Assembly (NCBI RefSeq): GCF_027913035.1
Contig: NZ_CP115775.1
Location: 186,001 to 250,000, forward strand
Source: Paracoccus albus
Lineage (GTDB): Bacteria > Pseudomonadota > Alphaproteobacteria > Rhodobacterales > Rhodobacteraceae
Length of the DNA stretch: 64,000 nt
Direction: 5' to 3'
The notes under the pieces are model-generated. The model was not told where the DNA came from, searched no databases, and was given only the letters and a program-made list of their open reading frames with translations. Both the position numbers and the translations under genes were made by a program. Of this stretch, positions 36,134 to 43,545 are shown piece after piece (the first letter of the stretch is position 1; the number at the start of each line of letters is the position of its first letter).

Positions 36134-36202
36134 TGTATCGGCAGTCGATTAATTGCCATTCGGCCGGGTTTTCTTCCTTTTTGGCACGCATAATGTTGCC
36201 AT
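36134..36202 (+). mobile_element. Left end (LE-A) of a 24.4-kb Tn7-like transposon
   Basis: TGT at 36134-36136 opens a 26-nt terminal site that ends in TGCCAT (36154-36159). Then come TCGGCCGG (36160-36167), CTTCC (36173-36177) and a second site ATAATGTTGCCAT (36190-36202). The same order and spacing recur in LE-B at 60539-60607 and, inverted, in the right end at 60432-60533. The remaining spacer to 36432 is non-coding and about 85% similar by eye to 60608-60835; it presumably holds the promoter of the AAA+ gene. The end assignment is by internal comparison only. Confidence 0.65.
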
Positions 36203-36432
36203 CGGTCATAGAGGATTATTCTTAATTGAATAATTTCAATTAGTTGTCAGACTTCGGCGATTTCACATTGCCTGGCCGGTTTCGCATCGCCGCGAACTGC
36301 CGTCAGCCTTGACGCTGATCGGTCTTGCGGGCCATCTGCCCTCACCGACCCGGGTCCCAATCTTTCACTTCTCGCAAGTCTCATCGCGATTGCGCGGCGG
36401 CATGGCATTGCGGGGCTCAGATCAGGACCGCC

Positions 36433-37539
36433 ATGACACGCATTCCCTTCATCAAAGCCAGTTTCGCCGCGAGCGACGAAACCATCGCCGATGTGCAGGA
36501 CAGATTTGTCGAGCACCTGCGAAAGCTGCGCTCGCCCCCGGACGATCCGCCCCCGGAGGGCGCCGATGCAGAATCCCAGCAGCTTCGTATGGCGATCACC
36601 CGGCACAATTTCCGCGGACGCCTGCCGAAGGCCGATGTCGCCAAGATCAAGGCCCGTGCCGGGCGCATCGTCGCGGCGCGGGCAGCGGCAAGTGGCCTGA
36701 GCCATCTCAAACCCGACGAGGTCGAGCGGCTTTCCGTCCTCCGTCAGGGCGTGCGCCTGACTGCGATCCAGTCCGAGGATCAGGCGGACGAAATCGCGGC
36801 CCAGCTCCATCAGGAAATGCCCTGGATGGCGCCCGCCACCGAACTGGTCTGGCATGCCATGCGGCGTTCGGCATTCGATGGTGAGATCGGCTTTCGACTT
36901 CCGCCCATGCTCCTCAACGGCCCGCCCGGGATCGGCAAGACACGATGGGCCACCCGTCTTGGCGAATTGCTTGACGTGCCATCCCTGCGGATTGATGCCA
37001 GCGGCGAAGGTGCCAGCTTTGGTATCGCAGGCCTTCAGCGCGGTTGGGGCAGCGCCGGTCCGGGTCGGATTCTCGAGACGGTGCTGAACTCACTGACCGG
37101 CAATCCGCTGATCATCATCGACGAGGTTGAAAAGGCGGGTATCCAATCCTCGACGAAGGGTTCAACACATGGCTTGACCGACGCCCTGTTGCCTCTGCTG
37201 GAACGCTCGACTGCCATGGCCTGGAGCTGCCCCTATTTCCGGGTGACGCTGGACATGTCCTGGCTGTCCTTCATCCTGCTGGCGAACAACATCGACCGAT
37301 TGCCGGACCCTCTGCTGAGCCGTTGCAGCGTGGTGAATCTGCCCGCGCTTTCCGTCAACGAGCTGCGCAGCTTCGCAAAGCAAGAGGGAAGCCGGAGGGG
37401 CCTGTCGGAAGCGTCACTCGCCGCGGTGGATAGCGCCCTCAGTGCGACCGAGAAGATGCTAGGCCAGGCAAGCCTGCGCACGGTGATCCGACTGCTTGAA
37501 CGCGCAGAAGTGCTCGAACGCCGGCCGATGCTCAGCTGA
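36433..37539 (+). CDS. Lon-like AAA+ ATPase at the transposon left end
   Basis: A 368-residue protein with a helical N-terminal region and one AAA+ module of the Lon type. Walker A is GPPGIGKT (163-170), Walker B is LIIIDE (226-231), sensor 1 is LLANN (282-286). The arginine finger lies in PLLSRC (R297), and sensor 2 in LRTVIRLLERA. The block DPLLSRCSVVNLPALSVNEL parallels Lon's P-LLDRME. No protease domain follows, so it is not a complete Lon protease. A decayed copy lies next to LE-B at 60836. Its constant position just inside the left end suggests an element-borne function, but the role is unknown. The ATG at 36433 gives a product that aligns from residue 1 with the second copy. Confidence 0.85.
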   Translation: MTRIPFIKASFAASDETIADVQDRFVEHLRKLRSPPDDPPPEGADAESQQLRMAITRHNFRGRLPKADVAKIKARAGRIVAARAAASGLSHLKPDEVERLSVLRQGVRLTAIQSEDQADEIAAQLHQEMPWMAPATELVWHAMRRSAFDGEIGFRLPPMLLNGPPGIGKTRWATRLGELLDVPSLRIDASGEGASFGIAGLQRGWGSAGPGRILETVLNSLTGNPLIIIDEVEKAGIQSSTKGSTHGLTDALLPLLERSTAMAWSCPYFRVTLDMSWLSFILLANNIDRLPDPLLSRCSVVNLPALSVNELRSFAKQEGSRRGLSEASLAAVDSALSATEKMLGQASLRTVIRLLERAEVLERRPMLS

Positions 37540-37580
37540 GCACCCGACAGCAACATTACCTCCGGTGAAAGGAAGGAAGA

Positions 37581-38132
37581 ATGACCAACGAACATGAAGA
37601 AGACGAGTTCTTTCAACGCTTCCGAGCCGCGCATCCGGAAGCGGCAGCCTTGCTCGACGCCCATAAGGAGAAGCAGAGCATCGCCCTGGCGCTGCGCGAA
37701 GTTCGGATGGCGCAAGGCCTCAGCAAGGCGGAGCTCAGCGAAATATCCGGCCTGTCGATGCGCAGGATTGATCGGATGGAAGCCCCGATCGGACATCTCC
37801 CCAGGCTCATGTTGATCAAGACCTACGCATCGGCATGCCATGCGACGGTGGGGCTGGAATTTACCTTCGATGTGAAGCCGACAGACGCCAGTGGTGAGGT
37901 CGTGCAGCGGCACTCGACCACTGGGATCTGGATCACGCAAGACCTCGCTGGAGAGGATCTGAGCGCCGCGCATCAGGTCGAACCGCTGTTGAACGGCACC
38001 CTGATCCTGCCCGTCGACCACGTCTTCACCTATGACGACAAGGAAAGCCAGGAACGTGTCCGGGAGATCGACGGCCATCTCGCTGAGCGGGGACTTCTGC
38101 CGCACGTTCACGATTTTCCGTTCGGTGCCTGA
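37581..38132 (+). CDS. XRE-type helix-turn-helix regulator
   Basis: A 183-residue protein. Residues 32-85 form a Cro/CI-like helix-turn-helix (LREVRMAQGLSKAELSEISGLSMRRIDRMEA), followed by a C-terminal domain of about 95 residues that I do not recognise. A purine-rich GGAAGGAAG precedes the ATG. It is 41 nt behind the AAA+ gene and probably forms an operon with it. It could control the AAA+ gene or the tns operon. Confidence 0.7.
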   Translation: MTNEHEEDEFFQRFRAAHPEAAALLDAHKEKQSIALALREVRMAQGLSKAELSEISGLSMRRIDRMEAPIGHLPRLMLIKTYASACHATVGLEFTFDVKPTDASGEVVQRHSTTGIWITQDLAGEDLSAAHQVEPLLNGTLILPVDHVFTYDDKESQERVREIDGHLAERGLLPHVHDFPFGA

Positions 38133-38149
38133 CACTATCACTTCGACCG

Positions 38150-38552
38150 GCGGTCGAGATCGGCGCTTTCGGTATCGGCCTGAATGAATTTGTTGTCGCC
38201 GGGATCCTGCCGCAGATCGCCGCTGATTTCGGTGTCGACATCCCGACCGCCGGGCTGATGGCCACAACCTATGCACTTGGCGTGTTTGTCTGGGCGTCGA
38301 TCCTGACGGTGCTTGGTTCAGGCGCCCCGCGCAAAACCATGCTCATCGGCCTCGTCCTTCTGTTCACCCCGAGCAACGTTCTGACCGCAATTGCCTCTAG
38401 CCTTCCGGTCGCGCTTGCCGGACGTGTCCTGACCGCCTTCAACCACGGCACGTTTTTCGGCATCGGCTCGATCATCGCGGCATCTCTGGTCGCCAAGGAC
38501 AAGCAGGCGCGTGCAATTGCCTTCATGTTCTCGGGCTTGAAGCTGGCGAGTG
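38150..38552 (+). pseudogene. MFS transporter fragment, truncated at both ends
   Basis: An open stretch encodes residues typical of the first third of an arabinose-efflux/Bcr-type MFS transporter: IGAFGIGLNEFVVAGILPQ, then DIPTAGLMATTYALGVFVW, the conserved loop PRKTMLIGLVLLFTPSNVLTA and AGRVLTAFNHGTFFGIGSIIAASLVAKDKQARAIAFMFSGL. Transmembrane segments 1-4 are present, and no start codon or later segments follow. Similarity stops abruptly at about 38552, where the convergent FAD-oxidase gene begins. It marks a deletion or insertion junction. Confidence 0.85.
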
Positions 38553-38555
38553 CTG

Positions 38556-39950
38556 TTATTCTTCAACGACTTTCGAAGGGTTCATGATACTGAGTGGGTC
38601 GATTGCGCGCTTGAGTTGGGCCATCAAATCCCAGGCCTCCCCGTGCTGGTCGCGCATATACGCCTTCTTGCCTGTGCCTACGCCATGCTCACCTGTCACC
38701 GTTCCGCCAAATTCCAGCGCAGTTCGGTTTACGGTCGCTGCTAGGTTCTTCGCCTTCTCGATTTCGGCCGGATCGTCGCGGTCTACCAAGATCGAAAGAT
38801 GAAAATTGCCGTCTCCGACATGGCCTACAATCGGCGCGATCAAACCGGATGCGGCGATTTCCTGCTTTGTCCGTTTGATTGTCTCGGCGAGCGCGGAAAT
38901 CGGCACGCAGCAATCAGTCAGCACGCCCGTGGCGCCGGGGCGCAGCGCCTTGGCCGCGAAATAGGCGTTGTGCCGCGCCTGCCAGAGCTTGTTGCGGTCC
39001 TCTGTATTGCGGGCCCATCGGAAATCAGACACGCCGAACTCACCTGCGATTGCCTCGAAGCTTTCGACTTGCTCGCCGACACCGGCTTCAGTGCCATGGA
39101 ACTCTATGAACAGATGCGGCTTTTCCGGGAGGTTCAAATCCGGCGTGAACAGGTTCATGCCTTTCATCTGGATCTCGTCCAGCAACTCTATCCTGGCCAT
39201 GGGCAGGCCGGTCTGAATGGCGAGAATGACAGTATCGACCGCTGCATCAACGCTGTCGAAGGCGCAGGTCGCTGCTAGGATTGCTTCGGGCTGGCCAAAC
39301 AGACGCACCGTCAGCCGCGTTATGATGCCAAGCGTCCCCTCCGAGCCGATGAACAGATGGGTCAGATCGTATCCTGCAGATGACTTGCGCGCCCGGCAGC
39401 CGGTTTCGATGATACGTCCATCTGGCAGCACCACCTCCATCGCCAAGACGTTTTCGCGCATGGTGCCGTAGCGCACGGCGTTTGTGCCAGAGGCTCTGGT
39501 TGCCGCCATCCCGCCAAGCGTCGCATCGGCTCCGGGATCCACGGTGAACATTAAACCCGTCGCACGCAGATCCTCGTTAAGCTGGCCGCGCGTCACGCCG
39601 GGCTGAACCACTGCATCCAGATCGCGTTCGTTGATCGCCAGAATGCGGTTCATCCTACTGGTGTCGACGCTTATCCCGCCTTTGACCGGTATGACGTGTC
39701 CTTCCAGCGAAGACCCGATCCCGAAAGGAACGATCGGGCAGCGATGATCGGCGCATATGCGGACGATACGGGCGACTTCTTCGGTCGTTTCGGGGAAGGC
39801 GACGGCGTCAGGCAAAGCAGGCGGCGAGTAAGCCTCGTCTCGACCGTGCATTTCGCGGATCGTAGAGCCGATGCTTAGCCGGTCGCCCAAGAATTCGCGA
39901 AGGGCCTCGATGGTCTTGGTGCGGTCCGTGGTTTTCTGGTTATCGGTCAT
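38556..39950 (-). CDS. FAD-linked oxidase (GlcD / D-lactate dehydrogenase-like)
   Basis: Vanillyl-alcohol-oxidase-fold flavoprotein of 464 residues. The PCMH-type FAD domain carries PIVPFGIGSSLEGHVIPVKGGISVD, VDPGADATLGGMAATRASG and GYDLTHLFIGSEGTLGIITRLTVRLFG. The C-terminal substrate domain has GHVGDGNFHLSILVDRDDP and GTVTGEHGVGTGKKAYM. Members oxidise 2-hydroxy acids such as D-lactate or glycolate. It is the third gene of a MarR / sulfatase / oxidase operon, so a hydroxy acid freed by the sulfatase or imported by the TTT system is a possible substrate. Confidence 0.9.
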   Translation of the reverse strand: MTDNQKTTDRTKTIEALREFLGDRLSIGSTIREMHGRDEAYSPPALPDAVAFPETTEEVARIVRICADHRCPIVPFGIGSSLEGHVIPVKGGISVDTSRMNRILAINERDLDAVVQPGVTRGQLNEDLRATGLMFTVDPGADATLGGMAATRASGTNAVRYGTMRENVLAMEVVLPDGRIIETGCRARKSSAGYDLTHLFIGSEGTLGIITRLTVRLFGQPEAILAATCAFDSVDAAVDTVILAIQTGLPMARIELLDEIQMKGMNLFTPDLNLPEKPHLFIEFHGTEAGVGEQVESFEAIAGEFGVSDFRWARNTEDRNKLWQARHNAYFAAKALRPGATGVLTDCCVPISALAETIKRTKQEIAASGLIAPIVGHVGDGNFHLSILVDRDDPAEIEKAKNLAATVNRTALEFGGTVTGEHGVGTGKKAYMRDQHGEAWDLMAQLKRAIDPLSIMNPSKVVEE

Positions 39951-39953
39951 CGC

Positions 39954-41384
39954 TCAGTTTACCTCTGGCGGCGGGGTCGCGGCTGGCGCCCCGACATTCA
40001 TTGCCTTTTCCAGCCCGCCATGACTTTCGATCAGTGCGTCCTGATCGGTGAAGGCCAGGTCGTTCATCTCGGCTGGATCACAGATCGCTTCCAGCTCTGC
40101 ATAGAGATCATCCAGCACCGGCTTGGAGGTTGGGTCCGCAGCGCGATTTACTGTTTCTTCGGGATCGTCATGAAGGTCGAACAGCTCCGGCGCGAAGCCG
40201 TGATAATGGATCAGCTTCCAGCGCCCCTTACGCAGCATGTAGCAGGCCGAGACCGCACCCACCGCATGATATTCACTGAAGACAATGCGGTCGGAGTCAT
40301 CAGCTTCGGCGGCAATATCATAAAGAGACTGGCCCGGTCTGTCGCCTTCCAGCGTCGCATCGAAATGGTCGATGATTGTTTCCGAGACGTCCAAAAGGCT
40401 GACCGGCGTGTTGCAGATTCCGCCTTCCGCGTCTGGTTGACTGACGATCAGCGGAACCGCGACGGATTCCTGATACATGTTGGACTTTCCCCAGAGCCCG
40501 CGCGCGCCCACGTTGTCACCATGGTCCGAACTGTAGATGATGGTCGTGTCCCCGGACAGGCCAACCTGTTCGAGTGCATCCACGATCCGGCCGACATTGT
40601 GATCCATCCAGCTGCACAGTGCATAGTAACAACGTCGGGCAAGCTGCCGCTCATCCTCGTCCTTCATGGCACTGTCGCCTGCCAGTGATGCCGCCTGCTT
40701 CGCGACCCAAGGGTGAAGCTGATAGCCGCCGCGGGGATGCAGCTTTATCGGTGGAATGCTTTCCGGTGCATAGAGATCAAGGAATTCCTGCGGAACGATC
40801 AGCGGAAAATGCGGTGCCACCAGCCCGACATATAGACACCAAGGGCGGCCGTCCTGTGCGGCATCTGACAGCCAATTGATCGCGCGTTCGGTGACAGCGG
40901 TGTCATATCGCGTATAGTTACTGTCGCCCGGCCCGATATAGGTGCCCAACATGCGGCCATCCTTAACGACGCGCTCATCCTCTCGGCGGATTGAGCCCCA
41001 AACCATCCCGTGGCCGCCCGCGACCTGCATCGGAATATGCTCGACATCAAAGCCGGCTGGGTCTTCGGCATCGCGGTAATGCAGCTTACCGATAGATTCA
41101 ACGCGCGTGCCCTGATCCTGCAGGGCATGCCCCCAACCACGTGGCTTACCGGTGTAGGGCATCGCATTGTCCCACAGGCGTATGTCATGGACGTATCGGC
41201 CGGTTGCAAAGGCCGCCCTTGCGGGAACGCAGATCGGGGAGGGCGTGTAGGCATTGGTGAACCGGGTCCCTCGCGCAGCAAGCGCGTCAAGGTTCGGTGT
41301 TTTCACAAATGAGCCCGCGCAGCCCATCGCGGTCGCCTGATGTTCATCTGATAGAATGACAAGAAGATTTTTCGATTTGGTCAT
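39954..41384 (-). CDS. Sulfatase (formylglycine-dependent)
   Basis: Alkaline-phosphatase-superfamily sulfatase of 476 residues with no signal peptide. Metal ligands lie in LLVILSDEHQATAMGCAG. The formylglycine signature PICVPARAAFATGR has C52 in the C-x-P-x-R context needed for conversion. Later ligands lie in TIIYSSDHGDNVGARGLWGKSNMY. The cysteine implies use of a formylglycine-generating enzyme encoded elsewhere. The substrate is unknown; choline-sulfate and aryl-sulfate types are the closest in layout. It is 3 nt from each neighbour, in an operon with marR and the FAD oxidase. Confidence 0.9.
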   Translation of the reverse strand: MTKSKNLLVILSDEHQATAMGCAGSFVKTPNLDALAARGTRFTNAYTPSPICVPARAAFATGRYVHDIRLWDNAMPYTGKPRGWGHALQDQGTRVESIGKLHYRDAEDPAGFDVEHIPMQVAGGHGMVWGSIRREDERVVKDGRMLGTYIGPGDSNYTRYDTAVTERAINWLSDAAQDGRPWCLYVGLVAPHFPLIVPQEFLDLYAPESIPPIKLHPRGGYQLHPWVAKQAASLAGDSAMKDEDERQLARRCYYALCSWMDHNVGRIVDALEQVGLSGDTTIIYSSDHGDNVGARGLWGKSNMYQESVAVPLIVSQPDAEGGICNTPVSLLDVSETIIDHFDATLEGDRPGQSLYDIAAEADDSDRIVFSEYHAVGAVSACYMLRKGRWKLIHYHGFAPELFDLHDDPEETVNRAADPTSKPVLDDLYAELEAICDPAEMNDLAFTDQDALIESHGGLEKAMNVGAPAATPPPEVN

Positions 41385-41387
41385 GCA

Positions 41388-41876
41388 TCATTCCTCGTCG
41401 GATTGGGTCTCTGTAAAATCGGTTGTCTCTGCCGCCTGGGCCAAGGCACGGATAATCGGAAAAACCAGTTCGCGTTGTTCCGGCGTTAACGAACTCAGCA
41501 GATGTCGCTGGCGCGCGTCCAACTCAGGGGCCAGCCGATCATGGGCGGCGTGGCCCCTGTCTGTCAGCGTGATGACGAATTGGCGCTGATCAGTTTTGCA
41601 CGGCGCTGTCGCGATATAGCCTTCTTCGACCAGAGCGTTAACGGTCTTGCTGAACTGCCCCTTGTCGATGCCAGAGCTTTTTCTGACGGCGGTCGAGCGG
41701 TCAGCAACCTGCATGCCGACGATTCGAATGATACGCCATTGGGGAAGAGATAGCTTTCCGTGACGAGCCAGGATGACACGCGCCTGTGCGGCAAGCTTTG
41801 CACTGAGCTGCGTCAGCTGAAACGGCAGAAGCAAGTCGATATCAATCGAGCTTTGCTGTGAGTCATCGTCGCGCAT
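41388..41876 (-). CDS. MarR-family regulator
   Basis: A 162-residue winged-helix regulator with LPFQLTQLSAKLAAQARVILARHGKLSLPQWRIIRIVG, recognition region SSGIDKGQFSKTVNALVEEGYI and wing DQRQFVITLTDRG. It is the first gene of the sulfatase operon and divergent from the TTT transporter genes. It very likely binds the 16-bp inverted repeat between the two operons and responds to a small aromatic or acidic ligand; the ligand is not known. Confidence 0.92.
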   Translation of the reverse strand: MRDDDSQQSSIDIDLLLPFQLTQLSAKLAAQARVILARHGKLSLPQWRIIRIVGMQVADRSTAVRKSSGIDKGQFSKTVNALVEEGYIATAPCKTDQRQFVITLTDRGHAAHDRLAPELDARQRHLLSSLTPEQRELVFPIIRALAQAAETTDFTETQSDEE

Positions 41877-41909
41877 TCACCTTCCTCCCAACTGGATCAT
41901 TTCCCCACA

Positions 41910-41948
41910 AGGTGGACATGTCAACCTTTTTCGTTGACATGTCCACCT
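41910..41948. promoter_or_regulatory. Perfect 16-bp inverted repeat, probable MarR operator
   Basis: AGGTGGACATGTCAAC (41910-41925) is repeated in perfect inversion as GTTGACATGTCCACCT (41933-41948) across CTTTTTC. Each arm contains a near-palindromic TTGACATGTCCA core, so two regulator dimers could bind. On the minus strand, TTGACA within the repeat followed 17 nt later by AATGAT forms a plausible promoter for the marR operon, which binding would block. It is the only such repeat in the 117-bp divergent spacer. Confidence 0.8.
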
Positions 41949-41993
41949 GTGCCTGCGAGGTTGGATCAGGGAAATTTTGTAGGGGAGGACAAG

Positions 41994-42950
41994 ATGACCA
42001 AGCTTTTCAAACACCTCTTGCTGGCGACATCGATTCTGTCGGCGCCGGTATTTGCAAATGCGCAGGACTGGGAGCCTCCGGGTCCGATCAAGCTGTTGAT
42101 AGGTTTCGCAGCAGGTGGTGGCGCGGATACGCAAGCGCGCCTTGTCGCGCAGGGCATCGAAGAGAGATACGGCTGGACAATCCTGCCCGAGCAGGTTGAG
42201 GGCAATTCGGGTCTGTCGCTGGCCGCGCAACTGACCAGTGAGCCGGCGGACGGAACAGCTATCGGGATGGTCGTTTCAGAGACGCTGACCTACAGTGCGC
42301 TTGCGGCAGGCGATCCCGAACTGCAGCTCGATCAGTTCACTTCCCTTGCAACGACCGCCAGCTTTGAACTCGGCCTCGTGGCTATGACAGGCAGCGCATA
42401 TGACAGTTGGGACAAGGTTGTTGCAGCCGCGGAAGGCGGTGAAGCGGTCAGGTTTGGGGTTGCCTCAGATCGGCAAGCGGATGTCGCGTGGCTGTTTGGT
42501 CAGTCCGTCGGATTGGATTTCAATATCGTTCCGGTTCAAGGCGGCGCGGGCGTGATGAATGGACTGCGCGGCGGTGATTTGGATGTCGGCTGGGTCGCAG
42601 GCGCACAGTCCAAGGCCGTTCAGCAGGGCGAGATGGTCAATATTGTCAGCGGCATCAGTCAGAAACTGGGCGATTCACCCGATGCTCCGACGATTACCGA
42701 TCTGGGCGGGGAATATCTGCTGGACGGATATTTCATGTTTATCGCGCCGGGCGGCCTTGATCCATCCGCGCGGGCAGCACTCGGCTCAGCAATTGCGGAT
42801 GTCCTGAACGACCCCGAAAGCGAAGCAAATCAGCTTGTGGAGTCCGGGTTCGGTGGCGCAGACGTGCTGACGGGCGAGGACGTCGACGCTCGTATGCTGG
42901 AGCTGAACGAAGAAGCCGAAGCCCTTCTGAGCGCAGCAAACGAAAGCTGA
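41994..42950 (+). CDS. tctC: Tripartite tricarboxylate transporter binding protein
   Basis: Bug/TctC-family periplasmic receptor of 318 residues. Signal peptide MTKLFKHLLLATSILSAPVFANA is followed by PIKLLIGFAAGGGADTQARLVAQGIEE, the phosphate-loop-like GF-AGGG-D motif of the family, and the hinge and second-domain blocks VPVQGGAGVMNGLRGGDLDVGW and PTITDLGGEYLLDGYFMFIAPGGLDP. AGGGGAGG precedes the ATG at 41994. The ligand is probably a carboxylate; its identity is not readable. Confidence 0.92.
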   Translation: MTKLFKHLLLATSILSAPVFANAQDWEPPGPIKLLIGFAAGGGADTQARLVAQGIEERYGWTILPEQVEGNSGLSLAAQLTSEPADGTAIGMVVSETLTYSALAAGDPELQLDQFTSLATTASFELGLVAMTGSAYDSWDKVVAAAEGGEAVRFGVASDRQADVAWLFGQSVGLDFNIVPVQGGAGVMNGLRGGDLDVGWVAGAQSKAVQQGEMVNIVSGISQKLGDSPDAPTITDLGGEYLLDGYFMFIAPGGLDPSARAALGSAIADVLNDPESEANQLVESGFGGADVLTGEDVDARMLELNEEAEALLSAANES

Positions 42951-42981
42951 AGGGCACGGCTCTGTCGGGGAGGGCAGAGAC

Positions 42982-43545
42982 ATGCGACGCTTCAATTCAG
43001 AGATATACCTCGGATGCGCGGTCATCCTTATCGCTCTGGTCGCGATCTTTGTGTGGTTGCCCAGTGACAGCGCATCTGGTCTAATCGCCCGACAAAGGGG
43101 GCGCGTGTCCATCGGTGAGGCGCTTGCACCAGCGGCTTCGTTCGCGCTGATGGCGCTGGCAGGCGGGCTGATCCTGCTGGAAGGCCGCGGCAAAAACTGG
43201 GTCGCGCATATATCGCTGGAAAACCTGCGCTTCCTTGGCTTGCTGGTCGCCATCTTCGCGATCTCAACGCTCCTGATGCGATCAGGTGGGCCAGCATTGG
43301 TCGCAATCGCCAACGGATTCGGCGCGGACGAACTCAGCTACCGCGAGCTGCGCGATACCGCGCCGTGGAAATATATCGGCTTCGTTCTCGGGGGAACCTT
43401 CCTTGTCGCTTCCTTGATGTCTTTCATCGAAGGGCGGGTAAGCTGGCGAGCCATCGGCGTTGGCTTGGCTGCGGTCACTTTTCTGATTGCTGTCTTCGAC
43501 CTGCCGTTTCCGGATCTTCTCCTTCCACCGAATGGTGACGTATGA
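42982..43545 (+). CDS. tctB: TTT small membrane subunit
   Basis: A 187-residue membrane protein with four predicted helices (VILIALVAIFVWLP, ALAPAASFALMALAGGLILLE, FLGLLVAIFAISTLLM and ALVIAFGVD-like last segments around GVGLAAVTFLIAVFDLPFPDLLL). It is longer than the usual 150-residue TctB because of a loop of about 40 residues between helices 3 and 4. It overlaps tctA by 4 nt. Confidence 0.85.
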   Translation: MRRFNSEIYLGCAVILIALVAIFVWLPSDSASGLIARQRGRVSIGEALAPAASFALMALAGGLILLEGRGKNWVAHISLENLRFLGLLVAIFAISTLLMRSGGPALVAIANGFGADELSYRELRDTAPWKYIGFVLGGTFLVASLMSFIEGRVSWRAIGVGLAAVTFLIAVFDLPFPDLLLPPNGDV

